From a bacterium (GTDB taxonomy: Bacteria > Sysuimicrobiota > Sysuimicrobiia > Sysuimicrobiales > Segetimicrobiaceae): a stretch of 64,000 nt of DNA. A model generated the notes under the pieces. The model did no database searches. It worked only from the letters and a program-made list of their open reading frames with translations, and was not told the DNA's origin. Shown here piece by piece: positions 26,043 to 36,271 of the stretch. The translations under genes were made by a program, and so were the position numbers. Location of the stretch: contig DATGHU010000007.1 in the NCBI GenBank assembly GCA_035307765.1, positions 1-64,000 of the forward strand, written 5' to 3'. Within the stretch, counting starts at the first letter, position 1. The number at the start of each line of letters is the position of its first letter.

Positions 26043-26687
26043 CTACCCGGCGGCGCCCGCTTTCGCCTCCAACTTCTTCTTGATCCGCTTCAGACGGAAC
26101 ACATCCTCGCGCGCCCGCTGCTCCAGGACATCCCGGATGTAACGGATCTCGCCGCGGATGCGCGGGATGACCACCTGTTCGAGCGCGTTCACGCGCCGAG
26201 TGGTCTTCTTGATCTCCTCGCCGATCTTCCGGAGCGTGATCTCGGTGCTCGCCACCTCCAGGATCGCCCCGACCACCTCTTCGAAGTGGTCCGCGCTCTC
26301 GACGGTCCGCGCGGTGACCGCCACCGGATCCTGACCCCGGGCAAGAATCGATCGCCGGACGTCGTTGGTGGTGATCGTCGGGATGCGGGTCCCCCAGATA
26401 TTTTTGGTCTCGATTTCTACTTCCAGCCGGCGCGAATCGGCGAGGGCGGCCCCTTCGAGCACCTCCCGACCCTCGACCGCCTTGGCGAGGCTCAGCAGCG
26501 TGTACGCTTCCTCCGCCGACTTGGTGAGGCGCTCGCGCGCGGCCAAGGCCCGGCGCACGATGTTAAAGAAATCGGCGACGAGCGCGTCGCGCTTGCGCTT
26601 CAGCAGATCGACCCCCTGCTGCGCCAGCTTGACCTGGTTTTGGCGCTGGAGCAGGTTCATCCGGGTTGGGCTGATCGTCTCAGCCAT
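26043..26687 (-). CDS. atpD: V/A-type ATP synthase subunit D
   Basis: 214 residues, the usual length. It starts ISPTRMNLLQRQNQVKLAQQGVDLLKRKRDAL, the hallmark of the coiled-coil central rotor shaft, and ends with a long charged helix (KRIKKKLEAK). Subunit D couples the A3B3 motor to the membrane ring through F and C. Last ATPase gene of the operon. The symbol is that of the V/A-type nomenclature, not the F-type beta subunit. Confidence 0.93.
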   Translation of the reverse strand: MAETISPTRMNLLQRQNQVKLAQQGVDLLKRKRDALVADFFNIVRRALAARERLTKSAEEAYTLLSLAKAVEGREVLEGAALADSRRLEVEIETKNIWGTRIPTITTNDVRRSILARGQDPVAVTARTVESADHFEEVVGAILEVASTEITLRKIGEEIKKTTRRVNALEQVVIPRIRGEIRYIRDVLEQRAREDVFRLKRIKKKLEAKAGAAG

Positions 26688-26738
26688 TCGGCACCCCCTC
26701 CTGCACCGCCGACGTCATCACCCCACCGCCCCCCGGTC

Positions 26739-28157
26739 TCATCCCGGTCGCTCACCCGGCCGAAACATCCGGTCCATCTGTTCGCCGAAGTAGTATTTGT
26801 CGACGTGGTCGCGGCTGATGCGGGTCAAGGCGCCCTTCGGGAAGGTCGAGAGCAGCTTCCAGCCCAGGGTCAGCGAATCTTGAATCGAGCGGTCCGCCTG
26901 GCCCTGCGCGATGAAGTCCTTCTCGAACCGATCGGCGAACCGGAGGTAGAGGCGGTCGTTCTCCGTCAACGCCTCTTCACCGATGATCGCGACGAGCCGG
27001 CGCAGATCCAGGCCTTGGGCGTAGGCGGAGTAGAGCTGGTCGGCCACCTGACGGTGGTCTTCGCGCGTCCGGCCTTTGCCGATCCCGTTGTTCATCAGCC
27101 GCGAGAGGCTGGGGAGCGGGTTGATCGGCGGATATCCGCCCTGCCGGTGAAGCGGCCGGCTGAGGACCAGTTGTCCCTCGGTGATGTACCCGGTCAGATC
27201 GGCGATCGGGTGGGTGATGTCATCGTCCGGCATCGTCAGGATCGGGAACTGGGTGATCGTGCCCTTCTTCCCTTTGATGCGGCCGGCGCGCTCATAGATG
27301 CTGGCGAGGTCGGTGTACATGTAGCCGGGGTAGCCGCGACGGCCCGGGATCTCCTCGCGGGCGGCCCCGATCTCCCGCAGCGCCTCGCAGTAGTTGGTCA
27401 TATCGGTGAGGATGACGAGCACCTGCATATCGAGTTCGTAGGCGAGGTATTCGGCCACCGTCAGCGCCGCGCGCGGGGTCATCAACCGTTCGATCGTCGG
27501 GTCGTCGGCGAGGTTCATGAAGACGACGCTGCGCGCCAGCGCGCCGGTGCTCTCGAACTCGTGGATGAAGAACGCGGCCTCACGCTGGGTGATCCCCATG
27601 GCGCCGAACACGACCGAGAACTGCTCGGCCTCGCCGAGGACCTTCGCCTGACGGGCGATCTGGGCGGCGATCTCGTTCGCCGGCAGCCCCGCACCCGAGA
27701 AAATCGGCAGCTTCTGCCCGCGCACAAGCGTGTTCATGACGTCGATCGTCGAGATGCCCGTCTGGATGAACTCCGCCGGCTTCTCGCGGGCGACGGGGTT
27801 GATCGGTGCACCGAGGATGGGCAGCCGCTTTTCCGGGATGATCGGCGGCAGGCCGTCGATCGGGTCGCCCAGGCCGTTGAACCGCCGGCCGATCATCTCC
27901 CGGCTCACGCCGATCCGGGCGACGTCCTCGCGCAGGCTGAGCGACGTCTTCACCAGATCCATCCCGCGGGTCTCCTCGAACACCTGGATCACCGCGTTGC
28001 GTTCGGAAACCTCGATCACCTGGCCGCCGCGGGTGCTGCCGTCCTGGACGTGGATCTCCACGATCGCGCCGTAGGACAGGTCGCGGGCTCCCTCAACGAA
28101 CAGGAGCGGCCCCGAGATGTAATTGATGCTGGTGTAGCGCTTGGTCGACAGCTGCAT
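26739..28157 (-). CDS. atpB: V/A-type ATP synthase subunit B
   Basis: 472 residues. Non-catalytic subunit of the A3B3 head, with [20 protein letters not shown] in place of a true P-loop, and the downstream ...[19 protein letters not shown] and [28 protein letters not shown] motifs. It alternates with subunit A and contributes to nucleotide sites. Follows subunit A by 17 bases. Confidence 0.95.
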   Translation of the reverse strand: MQLSTKRYTSINYISGPLLFVEGARDLSYGAIVEIHVQDGSTRGGQVIEVSERNAVIQVFEETRGMDLVKTSLSLREDVARIGVSREMIGRRFNGLGDPIDGLPPIIPEKRLPILGAPINPVAREKPAEFIQTGISTIDVMNTLVRGQKLPIFSGAGLPANEIAAQIARQAKVLGEAEQFSVVFGAMGITQREAAFFIHEFESTGALARSVVFMNLADDPTIERLMTPRAALTVAEYLAYELDMQVLVILTDMTNYCEALREIGAAREEIPGRRGYPGYMYTDLASIYERAGRIKGKKGTITQFPILTMPDDDITHPIADLTGYITEGQLVLSRPLHRQGGYPPINPLPSLSRLMNNGIGKGRTREDHRQVADQLYSAYAQGLDLRRLVAIIGEEALTENDRLYLRFADRFEKDFIAQGQADRSIQDSLTLGWKLLSTFPKGALTRISRDHVDKYYFGEQMDRMFRPGERPG

Positions 28158-28174
28158 TGTCCGCGCTCCCTCTC

Positions 28175-29980
28175 CTAGGCTTGCGTCCCGGCACGGCGCC
28201 CGTCGCCGGGCGCCCCCACGGCGGCCCCGCCTTTGGCGTGCTCGCCGAAGGCCGCCGGCAGGGACTTCAGGAACTCATCGGCGTGCGCCCGGAACTTATC
28301 GTTCGCCACCTCTTTGAACCGGGCGATCTGCTCGTTCTGCGGGAGGTTGATGATCTCGTCGATCGCCATTCCGCGCTCGAGGGCGGCCGTGGCGGCCTCG
28401 TAAAAGCCCCGGATCGCTCGGACCATCCAGTAGGATTTCTCCAGCGAGCTGGAGGCGTCGATTTCGCTGAAGGCGCTCTGTTGCAGGAAGAATTCGCGAA
28501 TCATCTTTCCGGTCTCGATCACCAACCGCTCCTGGTCCTGGAGGGCGTCGGGGCCGACGAGCTGGACCACCTCTTGCAGTCCCGCCTCCCGGGAGAGAAT
28601 AGCGCTCACCCAGCTGCGCTGGTCGGTGAAGTCCTCGGCCACGTTCTTCGCGTACCAGGAGTTGAGCAGCGTCTCGTACAGACTGTAGGATCGGTTCCAG
28701 TTGATCGCCGGGAAGTGCCGCCGGTACGCCAGCTGCGCATCGAGCGACCAAAACGTTCCGACGATGCGGAGCGTGCTCTGGGTCACCGGTTCCGACAGGT
28801 CCCCGCCGGGGGGGCTGACGGCGCCCACCACGGTGACCGCTCCGACCCGCTCGTCCGCGCCGAGCACGACCGCCCGGCCCGCCCGCTCGTAGAAGGCGGA
28901 AAGGCGGCTGGCGAGGTACGGAGGATACCCTTCCTCCGCGGGCATCTCCTCGAGCCGGGACGAGATCTCCCGCAGCGCCTCCGCCCACCGGCTCGTCGAG
29001 TCGGCCATCAGAGCCACGCGGTAGCCCATGTCGCGGAAGTACTCCGCCATGGTCACCCCGGTGTAGATGCTCGCCTCGCGCGCCGCCACCGGCATGTTCG
29101 AGGTGTTGGCGACGAGGATCGTCCGCTCCATCAGCGGCCGGCCGTTCCGAGGATCTTCCAGTTCGGGGAACTCCGTCAGCACGTCGGTCATCTCGTTCCC
29201 GCGCTCGCCGCAGCCGACGTAGACGATGATATCCGCGTTCGACCACTTGGAGAGGGTCTGCTGCACGACGGTCTTGCCGCTCCCGAACGGCCCGGGCACC
29301 GCCGCCGTCCCCCCCATCGCCACTGGAAAGAGCACGTCCAGGATCCGCTGACCGGTCACGAAGAGCTCGGTCGGGTCGAGTTTGCGGCTGACCGGACGGG
29401 GGAAACGCACGGGCCACGTCTGCATCATCCGGAATTCGGTGCCGTCCCCGAGGCGTGCCACGACATCGGTGACGGTAAACTCACCGCTGCGAATCTCCGC
29501 GATCTCGCCCCCCGCGGCATCCGGCGGCACCATAATCCGATGCGCGTACGAATACTCCTGGACCTCCCCCAGGATGTCTCCCGGACCGACGCGGTCACCC
29601 TTCTTGACCTTGGGGACGAACGCCCACTTCCGGGCGCGGTCGAGCGACGTCACGATCACGCCGCGCGAGATGAAGTCCCCCTGAGCCTCCCGGATCTTGT
29701 CAAGCGGGCGCTGGATGCCGTCGTAAATACTGCTGAGCATCCCCGGCCCGAGTTCCAGCGTCAGGGGCGCATCGGTCGACTCCACCGGTTCGCCAACGTA
29801 CAATCCCGACGTATCCTCGTAGACCTGGACAAACGCCGTGTCCCCGTCAAGGCGGATGATCTCCCCGATCAGCTTCTCTTTGCCGACGCGGACGATGTCG
29901 TACATTCGCGCCCCGACCAGGCCCCGCGCGATCACCGCCGGGCCAGAGATGCGCGTGATTTCCCCCGCTGTCCCTGCCAT
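28175..29980 (-). CDS. atpA: V/A-type ATP synthase catalytic subunit A
   Basis: 601 residues. Walker A GPFGSGKT (230-237), Walker B region [17 protein letters not shown], and the family-specific non-homologous region (about 115-190) between the N-terminal barrel and the nucleotide domain. It hydrolyses or makes ATP at the interface with B. Starts 55 bases after subunit F. Confidence 0.97.
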   Translation of the reverse strand: MAGTAGEITRISGPAVIARGLVGARMYDIVRVGKEKLIGEIIRLDGDTAFVQVYEDTSGLYVGEPVESTDAPLTLELGPGMLSSIYDGIQRPLDKIREAQGDFISRGVIVTSLDRARKWAFVPKVKKGDRVGPGDILGEVQEYSYAHRIMVPPDAAGGEIAEIRSGEFTVTDVVARLGDGTEFRMMQTWPVRFPRPVSRKLDPTELFVTGQRILDVLFPVAMGGTAAVPGPFGSGKTVVQQTLSKWSNADIIVYVGCGERGNEMTDVLTEFPELEDPRNGRPLMERTILVANTSNMPVAAREASIYTGVTMAEYFRDMGYRVALMADSTSRWAEALREISSRLEEMPAEEGYPPYLASRLSAFYERAGRAVVLGADERVGAVTVVGAVSPPGGDLSEPVTQSTLRIVGTFWSLDAQLAYRRHFPAINWNRSYSLYETLLNSWYAKNVAEDFTDQRSWVSAILSREAGLQEVVQLVGPDALQDQERLVIETGKMIREFFLQQSAFSEIDASSSLEKSYWMVRAIRGFYEAATAALERGMAIDEIINLPQNEQIARFKEVANDKFRAHADEFLKSLPAAFGEHAKGGAAVGAPGDGRRAGTQA

Positions 29981-30034
29981 GTGTCCGTCCTCTCCGGCGC
30001 GGCTGCGCGCCCGCCGCGCTCACGGCGCTCGGTG

Positions 30035-30352
30035 CTACTTCAGCTTCACGGCAAACCCGATATGCTCCTTCACCAACCGCGCGATGTAGGCTTCTCCGCT
30101 CTCGAGGTGCGCCCTCGGCGCTGGAAGCGGCACGACGACCGGCAGGTCGCGCCCCCGAAGGAGCCGCCCCCGGGCATCGTCGGTGCCCCGCAGGAGATCT
30201 TCGTTGACGATCAGCAGCCCGTACCCGGCCGCCGCGTACTCGCGGATCAATTCCAGCGCCGCCTCAGGCGACGCCGCCTCCCGAACCTCGACCCCGGCCA
30301 GGCGAAAGCCCGTCGCGGTCTCGCTGTCGGTGATGACCACCACTTTATGCAC
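30035..30352 (-). CDS. atpF: V/A-type ATP synthase subunit F
   Basis: 105 residues from a GTG that overlaps the last eight bases of the subunit C gene; this start gives the normal beginning HKVVVITDSETATGFRLAGVEV. The CheY-like fold, with LLIVNEDLL and the C-terminal EAYIARLVKEHIGFAVKLK helix, is typical of the central-stalk subunit F. The longer open frame upstream lies inside the C gene. Confidence 0.9.
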   Translation of the reverse strand: MHKVVVITDSETATGFRLAGVEVREAASPEAALELIREYAAAGYGLLIVNEDLLRGTDDARGRLLRGRDLPVVVPLPAPRAHLESGEAYIARLVKEHIGFAVKLK

Positions 30353-31370
30353 CGACCAACTCCTGTCGGGCGACGTCCGCCGACAATCCCAGCAGCCGGG
30401 CGTGCGCAATCACGCGCAGGTTGCTGACCTCGGCGGCCTTGCGGGTCAAGTACCCGATCACCACATCCAGCGCCAGCGGATCGCCCAACGAGAGCTGCGC
30501 GGCCCTCCGCTGGGTCGCCCGATCGATCGCCCGCTCCACCTCCAGCAGGTTGTCGGTCCCCGTGAGTTCGACCCCAACCAGCCGAAGGCCGGTGGTCTCG
30601 GCCAAGCTCGATTGCGGATCGGCAAGGGTGAGGAATTGCGCGGCGGACAGCCCGCCGCCGATAATGAAGAATCGCTCCCGCTCTTCGCGGGACAGCTCCT
30701 TCATCCGCCGGAGCTTTAGTGCCGTCTTGACGTTGGTCGCGGTGATTTCGGCTCCGAGGAAACGCCGGAAGGTCGCTTCGCCGTCCCCTTCCCCGTCGGC
30801 GACCCTCAGCCCGTGTTGGGCGTAGGCGCGGTCCAGCGCCAGTTCGATATCGACCAGGCTCCCGCTGCGCTGGGCCGCATCGACCCCCGCCCGCAGCGCG
30901 CGGCCCAGCGGGTGCATCCAGATCACCAACGTATCGGCGATCGCCCGGAGGTCGGGTTGCTGGAGCAGTTCGCGCAGCTTGGCCTCGCTCAGCACTCCGC
31001 CGGGGTAGAGCGTCGCCAGGATCTCCTCCTCGGCCCTGCCGCTGTGTCGACCTCTGACGATCGCCCGGAGGTTTTGCAGATCATACCGCAACAGCACGAC
31101 TTCAATCTGGCGGCGGGGAGGCCCGTCGGCGAAGCTCAGGATGCGGCGGGTCGCGTGATAGAAGTTCTGGGAGAGGGCCTCGTCGACCGCGCGCAGCCCC
31201 GTAAATCGGCTAAGCGCTTCCTGCAGTTCCAAATTATACGGCGTCTCGGTCAGCCCCTGGATGAACGTGTCGAGATCGGCCGCCTGCAGCAGTTCCTCCA
31301 GGCGGCCTTGGGGCAGGAGGTGGGATTTCATCACCTTGACGCGGGCGTTGATATAGGGAAAGTCTCCCAT
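30345..31370 (-). CDS. atpC: V/A-type ATP synthase subunit C
   Basis: 341 residues, all-helical, with the family pattern YINARVKVMKSHLL at the start, the three-fold repeats of the funnel-like subunit (LRYDLQNLRAIVRG, KLRRMKEL) and VIGYLTRKAAEVSNLRVIAHARL near the end. It sits between the rotor shaft and the proteolipid ring. Overlaps the F gene by 8 bases. Confidence 0.92.
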   Translation of the reverse strand: MGDFPYINARVKVMKSHLLPQGRLEELLQAADLDTFIQGLTETPYNLELQEALSRFTGLRAVDEALSQNFYHATRRILSFADGPPRRQIEVVLLRYDLQNLRAIVRGRHSGRAEEEILATLYPGGVLSEAKLRELLQQPDLRAIADTLVIWMHPLGRALRAGVDAAQRSGSLVDIELALDRAYAQHGLRVADGEGDGEATFRRFLGAEITATNVKTALKLRRMKELSREERERFFIIGGGLSAAQFLTLADPQSSLAETTGLRLVGVELTGTDNLLEVERAIDRATQRRAAQLSLGDPLALDVVIGYLTRKAAEVSNLRVIAHARLLGLSADVARQELVGA

Positions 31371-31403
31371 CGCCGGGTCGCTCCAGCTACCGTAACGCCG
31401 GGC

Positions 31404-31988
31404 TCATGAGCCCCACAGGGTCTCCGCGATGCGCGAGACCAGGATGGACCGCGTCCGGCTCAGCCTGCTGGCGACGGTATTTTCCACGGCAATCCGCCGG
31501 TCCTTGGTTGTGAGGCGCACCCCTCCGCGCACATCGGAGCTCTCCCGAACCTCCATCGCCAGGTGGAGCGCTCGGCACGCCTCCCGCGCCGCGTCGCCGT
31601 CCCCGGGGGGGATCTCCAGTGTCGCCCCCGACGTTTCGATTCCCTGCACCGCCTCCGCCAGCAGCCGCTGCAGAATCGCGCGCCGGCGGGCCGGGTCCCG
31701 GCCCGCCCGCTCGAGTTCCTCGGCGGCTCGGGTGAATACCTCCTGGATCGCCTGATCTTTCGCTTCCAGCAACTGCGCGCCGGCCCGGAGGCTTCCGGCA
31801 CTGGCGGCGCGGGTGCGGGCCTGCGCCCGCTCGTCTTCCAGGCCCTTGCGTGAGGACGACAGGATCTCCTCCGCCTCCTTGCGGGCGGCGGCCAGGATTT
31901 CCGCGACCCGGCGGCGGGCTTCGTCGAGCACCTTGTCTTTCTCCGCCCGGGCTTCCCGCTCAAGGAGCTGAATCAGTTCAGATCCCAT
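31404..31988 (-). CDS. atpE: V/A-type ATP synthase subunit E
   Basis: 194 residues. The N-terminal half is one long charged coiled coil (EREARAEKDKVLDEARRRVAEI), and the C-terminal globular domain ends VENTVASRLSRTRSILVSRIAETLWG, typical for the peripheral-stalk subunit E that pairs with G. Correct position between the K and C genes. Confidence 0.9.
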   Translation of the reverse strand: MGSELIQLLEREARAEKDKVLDEARRRVAEILAAARKEAEEILSSSRKGLEDERAQARTRAASAGSLRAGAQLLEAKDQAIQEVFTRAAEELERAGRDPARRRAILQRLLAEAVQGIETSGATLEIPPGDGDAAREACRALHLAMEVRESSDVRGGVRLTTKDRRIAVENTVASRLSRTRSILVSRIAETLWGS

Positions 31989-32014
31989 CGCGATCCCCTC
32001 GAGGGGGCTGTGGC

Positions 32015-32347
32015 TCAGATTTTTCCATATAGGAAGAAGGCGATCACGAACCCGAAGATCACGAGCGTTTCCGGGATCACCAGGAGCACCAGCATGATGC
32101 CGAACATCTCGGGGCGCTCCGCCACCACACCAGCCGCCGCACCGCCAATCCTCGATTGCGCGATTCCCGTGCCGACGGCCCCGAACCCGATCGCGATGCC
32201 CGCGCCCACGCCCAGCAGGCCCGGGCCGATGCCGAGGCCGCCGGCCTTGCCCGCCTCCTGCGCCGCCGCCATCGCGGTGAAGGACACCACGTACAATGCC
32301 ATCAAGACCAGAACCAACATCGCCCCCCGACGTTTCACTCTATCCAC
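32015..32347 (-). CDS. atpK: V/A-type ATP synthase proteolipid subunit K (c ring)
   Basis: 110 residues: an N-terminal signal-like helix, then a single hairpin of two helices. The ring motif is GTGIAQSRIGG in helix 1 and LLVIPETLVIFGFVIAFFL in helix 2, with the ion-carrying Glu in the PET sequence. This matches the Thermus-type proteolipid made with a leader rather than the duplicated NtpK form. A helix-1 Gln and a Thr next to the Glu are also seen in sodium rings, so the coupling ion cannot be decided by eye; similarity to Thermus favours protons. Overlaps the subunit I gene by 8 bases. Confidence 0.93.
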   Translation of the reverse strand: MDRVKRRGAMLVLVLMALYVVSFTAMAAAQEAGKAGGLGIGPGLLGVGAGIAIGFGAVGTGIAQSRIGGAAAGVVAERPEMFGIMLVLLVIPETLVIFGFVIAFFLYGKI

Positions 32348-34307
32348 CTCCGGTACGTTGGAATGGCCGGTACGGGTGCCCCGTATCCTGATAGTACTTG
32401 AACTTCGAAAAGAACTCGACCCAGAAGAGTCGGGCCGGCTGCAGGATGTGCCCGATGATCGTCAGCCCGAAGAACAAGATATGCGCCACCGCGCCGACGA
32501 AGATGCCCAGGATGATCTTGGAAAACGCCCCGGTGTACCCTCCGCCGAGCGTGTTGGCGACGATCGCCAGGGCGAGCGAGGCCATGCCCACGGCGAAGAT
32601 TCGGGCGTACGAGATGATGGCGCCGAAGGTGGAGATGGACTCCATCACCCACATCAAGCTCCCCAAGGTGAGCGAGAGAATCAGCGAGAGCAAGAACACC
32701 ACCGCCGCTCCCAGCATCACCGGGCTGAAGAAGGCGGGCGGCAGCACGTGCACCTGGGTGGCGAGCCACAAAAATACGGTGGTGCCTCCGCTGAACAACG
32801 CTATGGCCTCGAGTAGCTCTTTGCGTTCCCCGTGCCGCAGGGCCTTCGCCATCTGCATGAACAACCCGAGGTAGACCTGGGCGAGACCAAACCCGATCGA
32901 GATGTACAGGTAGATGGTGATGAGCGCCAAGCGATCGAACCACGGATGAAACCCGGGGATGAATCGGGCGGGAAGATCTCCAAAGAACTCCCCAAAGATG
33001 ACCCCGAAGAGAAAGGTCCACCCCGTCATCCAGCCGAGCACGGTGACCACCGACCACAATACCGTGGGGGTGAGGGTGAACCCAAAGTCGATCCCCGCGA
33101 TCGCCGCCCGCCAGGGGCGGCGGGCGAGCGCCTTCGCCCGCAGCCAGAGCGTGATCCCCAGCAGGAACAGCCCGTAGCCGATATCCCCGATGATGAGACC
33201 GACCCACAGCGGCATCCCGATGGCGAAGAGGACAGTGGGGTCGAACGTCCCGTACTTCGGCGGATCAAAGATGGCCAGAAACATCTCGAACGGCCGGAGC
33301 CATCCCGGGTTGTCGAGCAGCACCGGAACGCCCTCGGCGTGGTGAACCGGCGCCGGTTCATCGAACACCATCACCTCTCGCCCGAACTGCCGGCGAAGGC
33401 CCTCCCGCACCGCGGCGACCTGCCGGGTGGGGGTCCATCCGTAGATCATGAAGGCGTACCGGGACTGGGGGAGCTGCCCCATCAATTCGAACCGGTGTCC
33501 CGCGTCGCGGACGACGGTGGCGATCGCGCCGACCTCGGCCCGATGGCGCTGGCTCAATTGCATCAACCGACGCCGGAGCCCCTCGATCTCTCCCGGCAGC
33601 GCCTGGCCGCGGGACCGCAGGTGGGGCACGGCCTGGCCGAGGGGCAGCCCCCGAACGCTCGCCGGCAGACGCAGCTCGGTGACACCGGCCCTCGTGAGGA
33701 CCCCGCGGACCGCCTCTTCGTCCTGGCGGGCAAAGGCGACGACTCCGCCGATCCGCTGGTCATCGACCGGGTGGCTGACCAGCTCCGCCCGCCCCTCGAC
33801 GGCCTTTCGCAACTCCGCGCGCAGGCCGTCCAATGCCGTGGGGGGCTTTGCGTCCACAACGAACCCGATCGCGTCGACACGCTTGCGGCCTCCCAGCAGC
33901 GCAAGCAGTGGAGTCAGGATCTCCAGGGCCCGCCCGTAGGCACGCAGGAGTTCTTGCTCCTCCTCGGCATTCAGCAGGCCTCGGGTCAGGTCCTGTGCCT
34001 CGGTCTCAATCGGCGCCAGGCGCGCCCGCAGCGCGTCGGGGAGCTGATCCGCATACGGCACGGTGTCCGACGGGGGGGTCTCGATGACGGGAAGAAGCGC
34101 CAGGATGCCCTCGGCCTGCGTCCGCACCCCGTCCAATGCCGCGCGTTCCGTCTGATCTTCCGCGCTCAACCCCCGCGCTCCGATGGCGGGATCCAGCGGA
34201 CGGATGTGATCGATGTGCAGGGCGCCAAGCCGCTGGACCGCCTCGATGACCGAGCGCTGCAGCCGACGAGGGCCGAGCACGGTCATCCGGCTCATCGAAA
34301 CGATCAC
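32340..34307 (-). CDS. atpI: V/A-type ATP synthase subunit I (a)
   Basis: 655 residues. The cytoplasmic N-terminal half (about 1-340) is helical and coiled-coil, starting RMTVLGPRRLQRSVIEAVQRLG. The C-terminal half has seven or eight membrane helices, including the family motifs KYGTFDPT, WVGLIIGDIGYG, VIFGEFFGDLP and the late ...SYARIFAVGMASLALAIVANTLGGG with the stator Arg. It provides the half-channels next to the K ring. GTG start overlaps the G stop (GTGA); ATGs 4 and 7 codons in are alternatives. Confidence 0.94.
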   Translation of the reverse strand: MIVSMSRMTVLGPRRLQRSVIEAVQRLGALHIDHIRPLDPAIGARGLSAEDQTERAALDGVRTQAEGILALLPVIETPPSDTVPYADQLPDALRARLAPIETEAQDLTRGLLNAEEEQELLRAYGRALEILTPLLALLGGRKRVDAIGFVVDAKPPTALDGLRAELRKAVEGRAELVSHPVDDQRIGGVVAFARQDEEAVRGVLTRAGVTELRLPASVRGLPLGQAVPHLRSRGQALPGEIEGLRRRLMQLSQRHRAEVGAIATVVRDAGHRFELMGQLPQSRYAFMIYGWTPTRQVAAVREGLRRQFGREVMVFDEPAPVHHAEGVPVLLDNPGWLRPFEMFLAIFDPPKYGTFDPTVLFAIGMPLWVGLIIGDIGYGLFLLGITLWLRAKALARRPWRAAIAGIDFGFTLTPTVLWSVVTVLGWMTGWTFLFGVIFGEFFGDLPARFIPGFHPWFDRLALITIYLYISIGFGLAQVYLGLFMQMAKALRHGERKELLEAIALFSGGTTVFLWLATQVHVLPPAFFSPVMLGAAVVFLLSLILSLTLGSLMWVMESISTFGAIISYARIFAVGMASLALAIVANTLGGGYTGAFSKIILGIFVGAVAHILFFGLTIIGHILQPARLFWVEFFSKFKYYQDTGHPYRPFQRTGGG

Positions 34308-34654
34308 TGAGGCTCCCCGAGGACCTCGCGGACGACGAGGGCGACCGCCTCGCGCATTCGCGCGGCGGCCCGTTCCCGGATCGCCGCGGCATCCGTGCGA
34401 GCCCGCGCCAGAAGCTCTTCGCCGACGGCCTGCGCCTCGGCGGTAGCCGCGGCGGACGACGCGCCGGCCTCCTGCTGCACCTGGGCCCGGGCACGTGCGC
34501 GGATGGCGTCAGCTTCCCGCTGCGCCTCGTCCACTTGCCGCGCCGCTTCTTCCTGCGCGCGAATCAGTTCCGCCTGCAACTGTTCTTCTTTTTGTGCGAT
34601 CTCTCGGATGATCGAGTCGGCCGACGCGGATTTCGAGGTTTCGTGCTGAGCCAT
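34304..34654 (-). CDS. V/A-type ATP synthase stalk subunit G/H
   Basis: 116 residues from an ATG with GGGAGA 6 bases upstream; the longer frame to 34753 overlaps the promoter. Almost the whole protein is one heptad-like charged helix (SIIREIAQKEEQLQAELIRAQEEAARQVDEAQREADAIRARARA pattern), ending ALVVREVLGEP. This is the peripheral-stalk partner of subunit E, the first gene in Thermus-type operons. Recognised from composition and position rather than sequence motifs. Confidence 0.82.
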   Translation of the reverse strand: MAQHETSKSASADSIIREIAQKEEQLQAELIRAQEEAARQVDEAQREADAIRARARAQVQQEAGASSAAATAEAQAVGEELLARARTDAAAIRERAAARMREAVALVVREVLGEPQ

Positions 34655-34751
34655 GAACTCTCCCGAGGGCAAAAAATATCGGCCGCACTCCGAACCCCTA
34701 GCCACCGGTCCACAGCGCAGCCCGCCAAGGATCGGACCGCAAGCCCGCATC

Positions 34752-34781
34752 ATGCTAACAAACGACGTAAACCGATGTCAA
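34752..34781 (-). promoter_or_regulatory. sigma70-type promoter of the V-ATPase operon
   Basis: TTGACA (34781-34776), 18-base spacer, TAGCAT (34757-34752), about 90 bases before the subunit G start. Same geometry as the tRNA-Leu promoter. It lies in the only gap between the nuo and ATPase gene runs. Confidence 0.65.
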
Positions 34782-34822
34782 GGTATACAAGAATTGCCGG
34801 CTCGAACACGCGATCCCGTCGA

Positions 34823-36271
34823 TCAAAACTTGCCGAGCGTCGCGGCCGTGCTGACCAAGTCGATAAACCGCTGGGGGAAGATGCCGACAAGCAGGGTCCC
34901 GAGCACGGTGATCCCCAGCAGCATCCGTGCCGTGGCCGTTTCCGGAACCCGCGCCGCATCGTCGGGTGCCGGAGTGAGCCACATCGCCCGCACGACGCCC
35001 ACATAGTAGAAGAGCGAGACCACGCTGTTCAGGATGGCCACGACCGCCAGCCAGAGAAACCCGCTGTTGATCGCCGAGGCAAAGAGGAGCAGCTTCCCGA
35101 AGAACAGCGCGGTCGGCGGAATGCCGATCAGCGACAGCATGAAGATCCCCATCGCCACCGCAGAGAACGGCGCACGCGTGGATAGTCCGGCGTAATCGGC
35201 GATGGCGCTGGAACCCAGCGCGCGCTCCACGATCACGGCGACCCCGAAGGCGCCGATGTTCGTGAAGGTGTAGGCGAAGAGATAAAAGAGCAGCGCCGCC
35301 TGTCCCGATCCCACCGCCGTCTGACTGGAGGCCAGCGCCACCACGCCCATCAACATGTAGCCGGCGTGTGCGATCGAGCTGTAGGCCAACATGCGCTTGA
35401 TGTTCTGCTGGGAGAGCGCCACCAGGTTGCCGAGCGTCATCGTGATCGCGGCCAGGCCGGCCACGATCGTCACCCACGACTGCGGGGGAAGGGCGACGTA
35501 GAATACCCGAAGGAGAGCCGCAAAGGCCGCGGCCTTGCTCCCGACCGAGAGGAACGCCGTGATCGGCGTCGGCGCCCCCTCGTAGACGTCGGGGGTCCAC
35601 TGGTGGAAGGGGACGAGCGAAATCTTGAATCCGAGCCCGGCGAGGATGAGCATCGCCGCGAGCGTCAGGAACCCCGGGCTGAGGAAGGCGGTCCGCTGCA
35701 TCAGGTGGTAGAGGTTGGTCGTGCCGGCGGCACCGTACAGGTACGTAAACCCGTAGAGCATCACCGCCGACGCCGACGCCCCGTAGAAAAAGTACTTGAC
35801 GCCGGCCTCGTTGCTCCGCCGGTCGCTCTTCAGCGAACCGGCGAGGACGTACGAGACCAGCGACACGAACTCGATCGCCAGGAACAGCAGAATCAGGTCC
35901 GCGGCCGCGGCCATCAGTGCCAACCCGAGCACCATGAACACGACCAGGCTGTACACCTCTCCCTCGTAGGCGGTCCTGCGGCCTCGGAAGAACTCCATCG
36001 CGGCGAGCAGCACCAGAACCCCGCTCAGGATCGCGATAATCTTGAAAAATGCCGCAAAGGGGTCCACGGCGTAGGTTTCGGCAAAGACGAGTCGGGGCGC
36101 GACGTACAGCAGGCCGAGGGAAGGCACCAGGGCGACCAGCAAACCGATCACCCCGGCCCAGCCGACGGCCCGTTTCTGGCCCGGGCCGGTCATCAGGTCA
36201 ATCGACAGCAGGATCATCCCGAGCACGCCGATGATCAGCTCGGGGGTGATCGCGCTGAGGTCGGCGGTCAT
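34823..36271 (-). CDS. nuoN: NADH-quinone oxidoreductase subunit N
   Basis: 482 residues with about 14 membrane helices. Antiporter-like subunit of complex I, with the family motifs KYFFYGASASAVMLYG, FKISLVPFHQWTPDVYEGAPTPITAFLSVGSKAAAF and LVALSQQNIKRMLAYSSIAHAGY. It belongs to the proton-pumping membrane arm. GTG or ATG start overlaps the nuoM stop by 4 bases. Last gene of the nuo run. Confidence 0.96.
   Translation of the reverse strand: MTADLSAITPELIIGVLGMILLSIDLMTGPGQKRAVGWAGVIGLLVALVPSLGLLYVAPRLVFAETYAVDPFAAFFKIIAILSGVLVLLAAMEFFRGRRTAYEGEVYSLVVFMVLGLALMAAAADLILLFLAIEFVSLVSYVLAGSLKSDRRSNEAGVKYFFYGASASAVMLYGFTYLYGAAGTTNLYHLMQRTAFLSPGFLTLAAMLILAGLGFKISLVPFHQWTPDVYEGAPTPITAFLSVGSKAAAFAALLRVFYVALPPQSWVTIVAGLAAITMTLGNLVALSQQNIKRMLAYSSIAHAGYMLMGVVALASSQTAVGSGQAALLFYLFAYTFTNIGAFGVAVIVERALGSSAIADYAGLSTRAPFSAVAMGIFMLSLIGIPPTALFFGKLLLFASAINSGFLWLAVVAILNSVVSLFYYVGVVRAMWLTPAPDDAARVPETATARMLLGITVLGTLLVGIFPQRFIDLVSTAATLGKF

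Noticed and set aside
26286-30427. Long plus-strand open frames (about 630 and 756 codons) opposite the V-ATPase D, B and A genes
   Set aside because: They are antisense shadows of conserved genes in GC-rich sequence, rich in Arg, His and Pro, and lack domains.
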